From Phycicoccus flavus (GTDB lineage: Bacteria > Actinomycetota > Actinomycetes > Actinomycetales > Dermatophilaceae): DNA of 45,487 bases. This document shows positions 38,996 through 45,487 of this stretch, piece by piece. A program made the position numbers and the translations under genes. Below the pieces are notes generated by a model. It had not been told where the DNA came from. It did no database searches and saw only the letters and a program-made list of their open reading frames with translations. The first letter of the stretch is position 1. Each line of letters begins with the position of its first letter. The stretch lies in contig NZ_SAYU02000032.1 in the NCBI RefSeq assembly GCF_004025965.2, positions 1 through 45,487 on the forward strand, read 5' to 3'.

Positions 38996-40411
38996 TCAGC
39001 GGCGGCGGCGCCTGCTGCGGGGCGTGGCCCGCGCGACCTCCTCGGCCGTCGGCGTGCGCGCCGCACGCGCCTGCGGCGGCAGGAGGTCGGAGATGGCGGC
39101 CATGATCCGGGCGGTGTCGGCGACGAACCCGTCGCCCTCGAGCCCGACCGGAGGGCCGACCCGGACCCGCACCGTCGGCGGGTGCCGCAGCCGGTGCATC
39201 CGCGGCAGCGGCGAGGACCGTGGCCACACCTCCTCGCTGCCCCAGATGCCGAACGGGATCACCGGGGCCCCGGTGGCGGCGGCCAGCCGGGCGGCGCCGG
39301 TGCGGCCCACGAGCACGGGGTCGAAGAACCGCTCGCCGCGCGGGATCGTGCCCTGCGGCAGCAGGCAGACCAGCTCGCCCCCCTCGAGGGCCACGGTCGC
39401 GGCCTCCAGCGACTCGGTGCCCGCGCGACCACGGTCCACCGGGATCCCGCCGAGGGCCAGCGCGAGCCCGCCGACGAGCGGCACGTCGAAGAGCTCCCGC
39501 TTGGCGAGAATGCGCCCGGTGCGGGGGGTGGCGCGCATCATCTGGATGATCGCGGGGACGTCGAAGTACGAGCGGTGGTTGCCGACGAGGATCGCCGGGC
39601 CCGAGCGCGGGACGTGCTCGGGCCCGGCGACGTCGAAGCGGGCGTAGGGCCAGAGGGCGGGTGGGCAGGCGGCGAACAGCAGCCGCTGCAGCTCCACCCC
39701 GAGGACGGGGATCTTCACGACTCCCGGCGAGACGTCGAAGTGCACGATGGGCCACCCCCGGGCGAGCGCGTAGACGGTGAGCCGCGGGTCGGGGTTGACC
39801 GCGGCGGGGTTGCCGACCGCCGTGAGCAGCGGCAGGTCGAAGATCGAGTCGGAGTAGGCGAAGCTCTCGCGCAGGTCGACACCCTCGCGCTCGGCCCAGG
39901 CTCGCACGGCCGACAGCTTGCCGCGCGACCAGACGAACGGGCCGTCGAGCGAGCCGTCGAACCGGCCGTCCTCGGTCAGGGCGTAGCGGGTGGCGACGAC
40001 GTGGTCGATGCCCAGCCGGTCCGCGAGCGGCCGGACGAGGTGCTCGGGCGTCGTCGTCGCGAGGACGACCGGGCGGCCGGCCGCGCGGTGCTGCTCGATG
40101 AGGGTGAGCGCGAAGGGGTGGACGACGGTGCGGATGGCCTCGGCGGCGAGGTCGGCCGCGGAGTCGAAGGCGCCCCCGTCCCGGCCGCGGGCGACGAGGC
40201 TCGCCTGACGGGCCAGGGCGACCGAGGGGAGGTTCTCGCCGAGGACGTCGAAGGCCCTGAAGATCAGCCGCTCGCCGGGCAGCCGCCGGGTGACGACCCC
40301 GAGGTCGTACATCGCGCGGGCCAGCAGCGGCCCGGTGCCGCCCTGCAGCAGCGTGCGGTCGAGGTCGAAGATCGCGGCGCCGGGCGGGTCGGCCGGCGGC
40401 GCTGCGGACAT
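38996..40411 (-). CDS. HAD-IB phosphatase/lysophospholipid acyltransferase fusion
   Basis: 471 residues with two domains. The N-terminal SerB-like HAD phosphatase (about 10-215) has the nucleophile Asp16 in IFDLDRTLL, ATTTPEH, and SDSIFDLPLL. The C-terminal PlsC-type acyltransferase (about 255-440) has GNHRSYFD with His279 and Asp284 (the HX4D motif) and LPQGTIPRGE at 352-360, where the usual glutamate of the EGT motif is Gln. The tail is highly basic (ends RSRRRRR). Such fusions are common in actinobacteria and are thought to act in phospholipid synthesis; the phosphatase substrate is unknown. TAGCCT lies 6 bases before the ATG on the minus strand. Confidence 0.93.
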   Translation of the reverse strand: MSAAPPADPPGAAIFDLDRTLLQGGTGPLLARAMYDLGVVTRRLPGERLIFRAFDVLGENLPSVALARQASLVARGRDGGAFDSAADLAAEAIRTVVHPFALTLIEQHRAAGRPVVLATTTPEHLVRPLADRLGIDHVVATRYALTEDGRFDGSLDGPFVWSRGKLSAVRAWAEREGVDLRESFAYSDSIFDLPLLTAVGNPAAVNPDPRLTVYALARGWPIVHFDVSPGVVKIPVLGVELQRLLFAACPPALWPYARFDVAGPEHVPRSGPAILVGNHRSYFDVPAIIQMMRATPRTGRILAKRELFDVPLVGGLALALGGIPVDRGRAGTESLEAATVALEGGELVCLLPQGTIPRGERFFDPVLVGRTGAARLAAATGAPVIPFGIWGSEEVWPRSSPLPRMHRLRHPPTVRVRVGPPVGLEGDGFVADTARIMAAISDLLPPQARAARTPTAEEVARATPRSRRRRR

Positions 40412-40417
40412 GGCCCG

Positions 40418-40423
40418 AGGCTA
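40418..40423 (-). promoter_or_regulatory. -10 box of the HAD-acyltransferase gene (leaderless)
   Basis: TAGCCT on the minus strand, 6 bases before the ATG at 40411. Confidence 0.5.
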
Positions 40424-40484
40424 CCCGGGGGCCGCTGTCCGGCACGGGGCGTCGCGGGGGACGGGTCGCGGCCGGCGGGGTGCC

Positions 40485-40490
40485 TAGGCT
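40485..40490 (+). promoter_or_regulatory. -10 box of the patatin-like gene (leaderless)
   Basis: TAGGCT, 6 bases before the ATG at 40497. Confidence 0.5.
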
Positions 40491-40496
40491 GGCCGG

Positions 40497-41330
40497 ATGA
40501 CGGAGCGCGGCACGACGGCGTTCGTCCTCGGCGGCGGCGGGGTGCTGGGGACGACGCAGGTGGGCATGCTGCGGGCGCTGGCGAAGGCCGGCGTCCGCCC
40601 CGACCTCGTCGTGGGGACGAGCATCGGTGCGCTCAACGGGGCGTTCGTCGCCGCCGACCCCTCGCCCGCCGGCGTCGAGCGCCTGGCCGGCGTCTGGGAC
40701 GCCGTCGTCCGCGACCGGGTGTTCGTCGAGAACCCGCTGCGCCAGGCCGGGCGGGTCGCCCGTTTCCGGACGCACCTGCTGTCCGACGCCCCGCTGCGGC
40801 ACGTCGTCGACGCCCACCTGCCGGTCGACCGCTTCGACGAGCTCGCCGTGCCGTTCCAGTGCGTCGCCGCCTGCGTCGAGGACGCGAGCGGGACGTGGTT
40901 CGACGAGGGCGCGCTCGTCGACGCCGTCGTCGCCTCCTGCTCGGTGCCGGGGCTGTTCCCGCCGGTCGAGATCGGCGGTCGGCACTACCTCGACGGCGGG
41001 CTCGTCCACTCCATCCCGGTCGGGCGGGCGCTGACCCTGGGCGCCACCCGGCTGTTCGTCCTCCAGGTCGGGCGCGTCGAGCAGCCGCTCGCCCCGCCGC
41101 GGCGTCCGTGGGAGGTCGGGACCGTCGCCTTCGAGATCGCGCGGCGGCACCGCTTCGTCCACGAGATGGCCTCGCTGCCGAGCGACGTCGAGACGCACGT
41201 CCTGCCGAGCGGCGCCGCCTCGAGCCCCAACCTGCCGGTCCGCCAGGTCCGCCGGGCCCGGATGCGCGAGCGCGCCGACCAGGCGTACGCGGCGTCGGCG
41301 GCCTACCTCGCCGCCCTCGGCGCCGGCTGA
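40497..41330 (+). CDS. Patatin-like phospholipase
   Basis: 277 residues, a Ser-Asp dyad lipid acyl hydrolase. The oxyanion loop is LGGGGVLGTTQ (11-21), the nucleophile is Ser42 in VGTSIGALNG, and the catalytic aspartate is Asp166 in YLDGGLV. There is no signal peptide or membrane helix. The TAGGCT box 6 bases upstream suggests a leaderless transcript. It is divergent from the HAD-acyltransferase fusion and lies just upstream of a second acyltransferase, a context of phospholipid turnover. Confidence 0.92.
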   Translation: MTERGTTAFVLGGGGVLGTTQVGMLRALAKAGVRPDLVVGTSIGALNGAFVAADPSPAGVERLAGVWDAVVRDRVFVENPLRQAGRVARFRTHLLSDAPLRHVVDAHLPVDRFDELAVPFQCVAACVEDASGTWFDEGALVDAVVASCSVPGLFPPVEIGGRHYLDGGLVHSIPVGRALTLGATRLFVLQVGRVEQPLAPPRRPWEVGTVAFEIARRHRFVHEMASLPSDVETHVLPSGAASSPNLPVRQVRRARMRERADQAYAASAAYLAALGAG

Positions 41331-41337
41331 CTGGCCC

Positions 41338-41343
41338 TAGGCT
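41338..41343 (+). promoter_or_regulatory. -10 box of the second acyltransferase gene (leaderless)
   Basis: TAGGCT, 8 bases before the ATG at 41352. This disfavours the in-frame GTG at 41346. Confidence 0.45.
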
Positions 41344-41351
41344 GCGTGCGC

Positions 41352-42443
41352 ATGGGCGCCCGGAGCATCCCCCCGCCGCCGCGAGCCGTGCGGACCGTCC
41401 TGCACGCGGTGTGGCCGCTCGTCGGGGTCGTCGTCACCGGCCTCATGGTCCCGGTCGTCGTCGCCGGCGCCTTCCACGCGCTGCTCGACCGCCGGGCCCG
41501 GCTGTTCCGGGTCTCCTGCCTCGCGGTGCTGCTCATGTGGGTCGACATCCGGATGCTCGTGCGCTGCTGGGCGCTGCGGGCGGCGAGCCCCGAGGGCGAC
41601 TCGCCGACCTGGCGTGAGGACCACGAGCGGCTGCTCGGCGACGCCCTGGACTCGCTGATGTTCTACAGCCGCCGCTGGCTGGGGCTGCGCGTCGAGCTCA
41701 CGGAACGGATGCACTTCGGCAGCGAGGACGAGCCGCTCGTCGCCTTCGCCCGTCACGCCGGCCCGTTCGACTCCCTCGCCGTCGCCTGGCTGCTGGCCCG
41801 GACCGCCGAGCGGCTGCCGCGGATCGTCCTCGCGGAGGCCATGCGTTGGGACCCCGGCATCGACACGATCCTCACCCGCCTGGACGCCTCGTTCGTCCCG
41901 AGCACGGGCGACCGGCTCGGCGGGGTGCGCGCCATGGCCGCGACGCTGGAGCGCGACGACGTCTTCCTCCTCTTCCCCGAGGGCCAGAACTGGACCCCGA
42001 GCCGGCGCGCCCGCGTCATCGACCGGCTGCGACGCCGCGGCGACGCCGACGGGGCCGCGCACGCCGAGCGGCTCGTCAACGTGCTGCCCCCGCGCACCCG
42101 CGGCGCCTTCGCCGCCCGGTCCTCGCGCCCGCGGGCCGACGTCATGGTCATCGCCCACGCGGGCTTCGGCGAGCTGACGAGCGCCCGGCGGGTTTGGGCG
42201 GCGATGCCGTTCCGCGACCGGCCCTTCCTCGTGCGCACGTGGACCTACCGGGCGCAGGACGTCCCCACCGACGCCGAGACGTTCGACCCGTGGCTGCGGG
42301 CCCGCTGGGACGAGGTCGACGCCTGGGTGACCGAGCACCGCACCGACCGGCCGGCCGGGGACCCGGTCGACGAGGCCGCGACCACGGACGGCGGGCCCGC
42401 GGAGGGGAACCCGACCACGCCGGGCACCGTCCGACACCCGTGA
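41352..42443 (+). CDS. PlsC-like 1-acylglycerol-3-phosphate acyltransferase
   Basis: 363 residues. Two N-terminal hydrophobic segments (about 15-40 and 52-70) are followed by an acyltransferase domain with ARHAGPFDS (His135, Asp140; HX4D motif) and LLFPEGQNWTPSRR (near 208-220, EG motif). It probably acylates lysophosphatidate or a related lysolipid at the membrane. The C-terminal 35 residues are an acidic, Gly/Thr/Pro-rich tail. The next gene starts within its stop codon (GTGA overlap). Confidence 0.85.
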   Translation: MGARSIPPPPRAVRTVLHAVWPLVGVVVTGLMVPVVVAGAFHALLDRRARLFRVSCLAVLLMWVDIRMLVRCWALRAASPEGDSPTWREDHERLLGDALDSLMFYSRRWLGLRVELTERMHFGSEDEPLVAFARHAGPFDSLAVAWLLARTAERLPRIVLAEAMRWDPGIDTILTRLDASFVPSTGDRLGGVRAMAATLERDDVFLLFPEGQNWTPSRRARVIDRLRRRGDADGAAHAERLVNVLPPRTRGAFAARSSRPRADVMVIAHAGFGELTSARRVWAAMPFRDRPFLVRTWTYRAQDVPTDAETFDPWLRARWDEVDAWVTEHRTDRPAGDPVDEAATTDGGPAEGNPTTPGTVRHP

Positions 42444-42946
42444 CGACGCCCGCGCCCGACCCCCGGTCGCGCCGGACGCGTCTCCTCCCCGTCCTGGCCC
42501 TCGCCGTCGCGGTGCTCGCCGCGGGCACCCTGCTCGCGCTGGACCGGCGGACCGACCGGACCGCGAACGGGTCGGTGCCCGTCGGGTCCGTCCAGGACCT
42601 CGCGGGGTCGTGGACGGCGGTCAACGACGCCGGTGCGCCGGCGGGCCTCGTCGCCGACGTCCGGCTCGTCGTCGCGGGCGACCGGCTCACCCTGGCCACC
42701 GGCTGCACCACGGGCCGGGCGACGGTCGCCGTCGAGGACTCCCGCCTCGTCCTCGACGGGTCCGGGCTGGCCGTCGCCGGGACCGGCTGCGACGACGCCC
42801 GCGCCGGTCAGGAGGACTGGGTGCTCGACATGCTCGGCGCCCGGCCCCGGCTGGAACGCTCCGGGCCCTCCCTCGCCCTGCTCTGGGGCGAGGGGGAGGG
42901 GTCGTGGCTCGGCTTCGCCCGGGACGGCGCGGGCGAGCACGGCTGA
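42440..42946 (+). CDS. Membrane-anchored META/HslJ-like domain protein
   Basis: 168 residues. A basic N-terminus and one hydrophobic segment (about 15-34) form a membrane anchor or uncleaved signal; there is no lipobox. The outer domain (about 50-165) resembles the META/HslJ fold: LAGSWTAVNDAGAP, LTLATGCTTGRATV and AGTGCDDARAGQEDWVLDML, with two cysteines that may pair. The function is unknown. The GTG overlaps the acyltransferase stop by 4 bases, so the two are co-translated. It ends at a GC palindrome. Confidence 0.75.
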   Translation: MTTPAPDPRSRRTRLLPVLALAVAVLAAGTLLALDRRTDRTANGSVPVGSVQDLAGSWTAVNDAGAPAGLVADVRLVVAGDRLTLATGCTTGRATVAVEDSRLVLDGSGLAVAGTGCDDARAGQEDWVLDMLGARPRLERSGPSLALLWGEGEGSWLGFARDGAGEHG

Positions 42947-42962
42947 CCGCCGGGCCGGCGGT
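42946..42962. terminator. GC palindrome between convergent genes
   Basis: ACCGCCGG-G-CCGGCGGT begins in the stop codon of the META-like gene. It sits between that gene and the convergent small secreted protein gene, like the similar CCGCCGG hairpin at 23372-23389. Confidence 0.35.
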
Positions 42963-42996
42963 CCGCCGTGCGGCCGGCTCCTTGCCGACCTCCGGC

Positions 42997-43290
42997 TCAG
43001 CCCTCGGCGGGAGCCGGGCAGCCGCGCATCGGCCCGCTCTGGTCCCCGCCGTCGGCGGGCGCCTGCCCGGGCGGCGCCGTGTGCGGGTGCACCGGGTCGC
43101 CGGTGCCGGCTCCCGGACGCAGGCCGAGGGGGTCCAGGCCGGGGGCGGCCTGGTGGCTGTGGTTGGTGTCGCCGTAGCCGCACCCCGGCCGCGGTGGCTC
43201 CGCGGCGGCGGGGCCGGCGGCCAGCACGGGGAGCACGAGGGCGGTCACCGCGCAGGCGGTGAGGAGACGGACGGACGGGTGGCTCGGCAT
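42997..43290 (-). CDS. Small secreted Pro/Gly/His-rich protein
   Basis: 97 residues. A clear Sec signal peptide (MPSHPSVRLLTACAVTALVL... cleavage near AAA-EPP, residue 29) precedes a mature part of about 68 residues rich in Pro, Gly and His (GYGDTNHSHQAAPG, HPHTAPPGQAP) with two cysteines, CGYG near its start and RGCP near its end, which might form a disulfide. No family is recognised. The ATG at 43290 follows a strong GGAGGAG ribosome site, which supports a real gene despite its size. Confidence 0.7.
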   Translation of the reverse strand: MPSHPSVRLLTACAVTALVLPVLAAGPAAAEPPRPGCGYGDTNHSHQAAPGLDPLGLRPGAGTGDPVHPHTAPPGQAPADGGDQSGPMRGCPAPAEG

Positions 43291-43386
43291 GGCGGCTCCT
43301 CCGGGGGGTGGGGGGTCACCATAGGCAGACCGCCGTCCCGGAGTCCATGCCCGGCCGCCCCGGTGGGCCCGCGTCGTCGAGGACGG

Positions 43387-44316
43387 TCAGCCGTCGCGCA
43401 GGCCGTGCAGCCAGCCGCGGGCGGCGGTGAAGTCGGCGTCGCTCGCGCGGGGCGCGATGGTCGCCCGCTGCCGGTCGGCGCGCGGGTAGGAGCCGAGGAA
43501 GCGCACGTCGGCACAGATCCGCTTCAGCCCCATGAGGGCCTCGCCGAGCCGCTCGTCGCGGATGTGGCCCTCGACGTCCACGGAGAAGCAGTACGACCCC
43601 ATCGACGCCTTGGTCGGCCGCGACTCCAACCGGGTCAGGTTGATGCCGCGGGCGGCGAACTGCTCGAGCAGCTCGAGCAGGCCGCCGGCGTGGTCGTCGC
43701 GCTGGAAGAGCACGACGGTCGTCTTGTCGGCGCCCGTCGGCGGCGGCGTCGACCCGGGCCGGGCGACGAGGACGAAGCGGGTGACGGCGGCCTGCATGTC
43801 GCCGATGCCCTCGGCGAGGACGTCGAGGTCGTGCAGCGTCGCGGCGGCGGGCGCGCAGACGGCCGCCTGGTAGGGCGGCTCCTGCCCGGTCGGGGCGGCG
43901 AGGTCGGCCGCCGCGGCGGCGGTCGAGAGGGTCGGGACGTAGGCGGCGTCGGGGAGGCGGGCGTGCATCCAGCCGCGCACCTGGGCCCAGGCGTGCGAGT
44001 GCGTCCCCACGGCGCGCACCTCGTCCAGCACGGTCCCGGCCCGCGCGGCGAGGACGAAGGTGACCGGCACGAGGACCTCGCCGACGACGACGAGCGGGTC
44101 GCCGCTGGCCAGGGCGTCGAGGGTCGCCGACACCCCGCCCTCGACGGAGTTCTCGATCGGCACCATGGCGCCGTCGACGTCCCCGGCCCGCAGGGCGGCC
44201 AGCGCCCCGTCGACCGAGCCGAAGGCCACCCGCTCGGCCCCGTCGGCGTCGGGCCAGGAGTCCAGGGCCATCGAGGTGAAGGTGCCCTCGGGGCCGAGGT
44301 AGGCGAGTCGGGTCAC
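43387..44316 (-). CDS. pheA: Prephenate dehydratase
   Basis: 309 residues, monofunctional actinobacterial form that converts prephenate to phenylpyruvate in phenylalanine synthesis. The catalytic domain (about 1-185) has YLGPEGTFTSMA, PIENSVEGGV and AAVTRFVLV (the TRF motif). The ACT regulatory domain (about 200-280) has LLELLEQFAARGINLTRLESRPTK, whose ESRP motif binds phenylalanine for feedback inhibition. The GTG at 44316 overlaps the stop of the DUF4446 gene (GTGA), so they are co-translated. Confidence 0.95.
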   Translation of the reverse strand: MTRLAYLGPEGTFTSMALDSWPDADGAERVAFGSVDGALAALRAGDVDGAMVPIENSVEGGVSATLDALASGDPLVVVGEVLVPVTFVLAARAGTVLDEVRAVGTHSHAWAQVRGWMHARLPDAAYVPTLSTAAAAADLAAPTGQEPPYQAAVCAPAAATLHDLDVLAEGIGDMQAAVTRFVLVARPGSTPPPTGADKTTVVLFQRDDHAGGLLELLEQFAARGINLTRLESRPTKASMGSYCFSVDVEGHIRDERLGEALMGLKRICADVRFLGSYPRADRQRATIAPRASDADFTAARGWLHGLRDG

Positions 44317-44741
44317 GGTCGGTCCTTCCCGGTGCGGGCCGCCGCGAGGGCCTGCTGCTCCTCGGGCGTCAGGGTCGCGTCGGAGGTGCCGCCGACGACC
44401 CCCTTGGCGTAGGTGCGGGACTCCCCGCGGGCGTGGATGGAGGACAGGACGATGCCGTCGCCGTCGTCGTCGACCACCGCGGCGCTGAAGCTCAGCCGGC
44501 CGCCCATGTCCCCGAACGCGTCGTAGCGGACGACGGCGACGTGCTTGAGCGCCTGCCCGACCTCCGAGCGCAGGGCGGCGAGGTCGGCGTCGCCGGCCGG
44601 GCGGTGGGCCTCCAGGGCCGCGACCCGCCGGCGCAGGTCCGCGGTGCGGGCCAGCAGCGCGACGACGGCGGCCACGGCGAGGACCACGAGGAGGGTCGGA
44701 ACGCCGAGGAGCAGCAGCTCCCATCCGTTCAGCCCCAGCAT
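44313..44741 (-). CDS. DUF4446 family membrane-anchored protein
   Basis: 142 residues. An N-terminal membrane helix (about 7-30) is followed by a short coiled region (RTADLRRRVAALEA) and the conserved domain: HVAVVRYDAFGDMGGRLSFSAAVVDDDGDGIVLSSIHARGESRTYAKGV. The function is unknown. It precedes pheA in many actinobacterial genomes. TAGCCT on the minus strand (44748-44753) lies 6 bases before the ATG, so this gene probably heads a leaderless transcript including pheA. Confidence 0.9.
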   Translation of the reverse strand: MLGLNGWELLLLGVPTLLVVLAVAAVVALLARTADLRRRVAALEAHRPAGDADLAALRSEVGQALKHVAVVRYDAFGDMGGRLSFSAAVVDDDGDGIVLSSIHARGESRTYAKGVVGGTSDATLTPEEQQALAAARTGKDRP

Positions 44742-44747
44742 GCCCTC

Positions 44748-44753
44748 AGGCTA
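44748..44753 (-). promoter_or_regulatory. -10 box of the DUF4446-pheA operon (leaderless)
   Basis: TAGCCT on the minus strand, 6 bases before the ATG at 44741. Confidence 0.5.
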
Positions 44754-44774
44754 GAGCCGCCCCGGCTCGTCGGG

Positions 44775-45487
44775 TCACGGCGTCCGTCCGGCGCGCTCCA
44801 CCGGACGGGCGGGGACCTGCTCGCGCGCGGGGTCCCCGGCGACCCCGTCCGACGGCGACGGGGCGGCCGGTGCGTCGCGGGCCACCCACCAGAGCAGCCA
44901 CAGGGCGGCCAGCCCGCCGAACACGTCGGCGTTCTGCAGGACCCGCCCCGGCCACTCCGGCCAGTCGGTGGCGAGCCAGTCGATGCCCCACCACGGCAGC
45001 CGCAGGACGAAGAACACGCAGACGAGGGCCCCGGCCCAGAGCCGCCGCCGGTCCCGCCAGGGCTGCGTCCCGAGCAGCGCGAGGACCACGACGACGACCC
45101 AGTGGTAGTGGTGCACCCAGGCCACCGGCGACAGGAGGCAGGCGAGCAGCCCGACGACCGCGACCTCGGCCACGCTGTCACCCCGCCGGTACATGCGCCG
45201 GGCGAGGGCGAACCCGAGCACCCCGACGACGGCGACGAGCAGCAGCCACAGCACCGTGCCCGGCACCCCCTCGGGCCCGAGGCGCAGGAGGAACCCGCGC
45301 ATCGATTGGTTCGCCGTGCCCGCGTTCGGCCCGAGCCGGTCGCTGTCCTGCAGCGCCCCGAGCCAGAACGCCCACGACGCCGACGGCAGGACGACCGCCG
45401 AGGCCACCGTCACCGCCGCGGCCGTCCCGACGGCGGTCGCGGCCTCGCGCCAGCGCCGGGTGACGAGGAAGTGGACGACGAAGACCC
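44775..45487 (-). CDS. GT87-like (DUF2029) polyprenol-phosphate mannosyltransferase (partial, 5' end outside window)
   Basis: 237 codons of the C-terminal part. Five or so membrane helices are visible. GPNAGTANQSMRGFLLRL is the conserved NQS region of GT87/DUF2029 glycosyltransferases, and LLSPVAWVHHYHWVVVV is another family hallmark. Relatives transfer mannose from polyprenyl-phosphate mannose onto cell-wall glycolipids on the outer side of the membrane. The C-terminal tail is Pro/Ala/Arg-rich. Activity cannot be confirmed because the N-terminal catalytic aspartate lies outside the window. Confidence 0.8.
   Translation of the reverse strand, partial: VFVVHFLVTRRWREAATAVGTAAAVTVASAVVLPSASWAFWLGALQDSDRLGPNAGTANQSMRGFLLRLGPEGVPGTVLWLLLVAVVGVLGFALARRMYRRGDSVAEVAVVGLLACLLSPVAWVHHYHWVVVVVLALLGTQPWRDRRRLWAGALVCVFFVLRLPWWGIDWLATDWPEWPGRVLQNADVFGGLAALWLLWWVARDAPAAPSPSDGVAGDPAREQVPARPVERAGRTP

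Noticed and set aside
1-45487. tRNA, rRNA, riboswitch, prophage, insertion sequence or defence island
   Set aside because: I found no cloverleaf-like segments, transposase or integrase proteins, or defence-gene families; every large gene is housekeeping, transport, regulatory or unknown.

Overview
The window is very GC-rich, densely packed bacterial DNA with GTG starts, many 4-base gene overlaps, a DtxR/IdeR-type iron operator, a CsoR-type copper operator, BsaP beside BioB, and many start codons only 6 to 8 bases after a TANNNT -10 box (leaderless mRNA). Together these point to a high-GC actinobacterium. The order Micrococcales is my best guess, but it is inference. I saw no tRNA, rRNA, CRISPR array, insertion sequence or phage gene; this looks like a core chromosomal region.

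Layout. 1-1265: a partial proline-rich protein (-) divergent from an AIM24-family protein (+). 1278-12094: a dispersed biotin locus (bioB-bsaP, bioA, bioF-bioD, all +), interrupted by an FMN reductase, a large Tat-exported discoidin-domain protein, a PPOX-class protein, and a membrane protein/GntR operon (-) that shares a two-operator intergenic region with bioF. 12195-16601: LMW phosphatase, two GNAT acetyltransferases, purB, a membrane protein and a YjbR-type protein. 16724-19537: copper resistance (CsoR operator, csoR, copper P-type ATPase, strong terminator). 19571-25040: glyoxalase-like protein, SpoU methyltransferase, three PAP2 phosphatases in a row (two are a tandem duplication), a DUF1206 membrane protein, and a Cof-type HAD. 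25088-29387 (-): NarL-type two-component pair followed by an ABC-2 exporter. 29473-35448: GrpB, an ATC-hydrolase-like protein, serS, a cation/proton antiporter with DinB, and a diacylglycerol-kinase-like enzyme. 35745-38904 (-): zwf, then a reduced iron-uptake pair (EfeU plus a cupredoxin-only EfeO) behind two adjacent DtxR-type boxes. 38996-42946: lipid genes (HAD-acyltransferase fusion, patatin, second acyltransferase, META-like protein). 42997-45487 (-): small secreted protein, pheA, DUF4446 protein and a partial GT87-like mannosyltransferase.

What stands out. An 85-bp structured palindrome occurs twice, just after stop codons and in opposite orientation. A different pair of 27-bp palindromes lies 60 bp apart between the antiporter and serS. 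The GntR intergenic region carries two operators with identical architecture (TTGTGTC-N8-GRTACAA). BioB lacks a cysteine at the site matching E. coli Cys128 but has extra cysteines and sits beside BsaP. EfeO is cut down to its cupredoxin domain with no M75 domain and no EfeB. None of these proves a new system; the repeats and the BioB/BsaP and EfeU/EfeO variants are the best leads.
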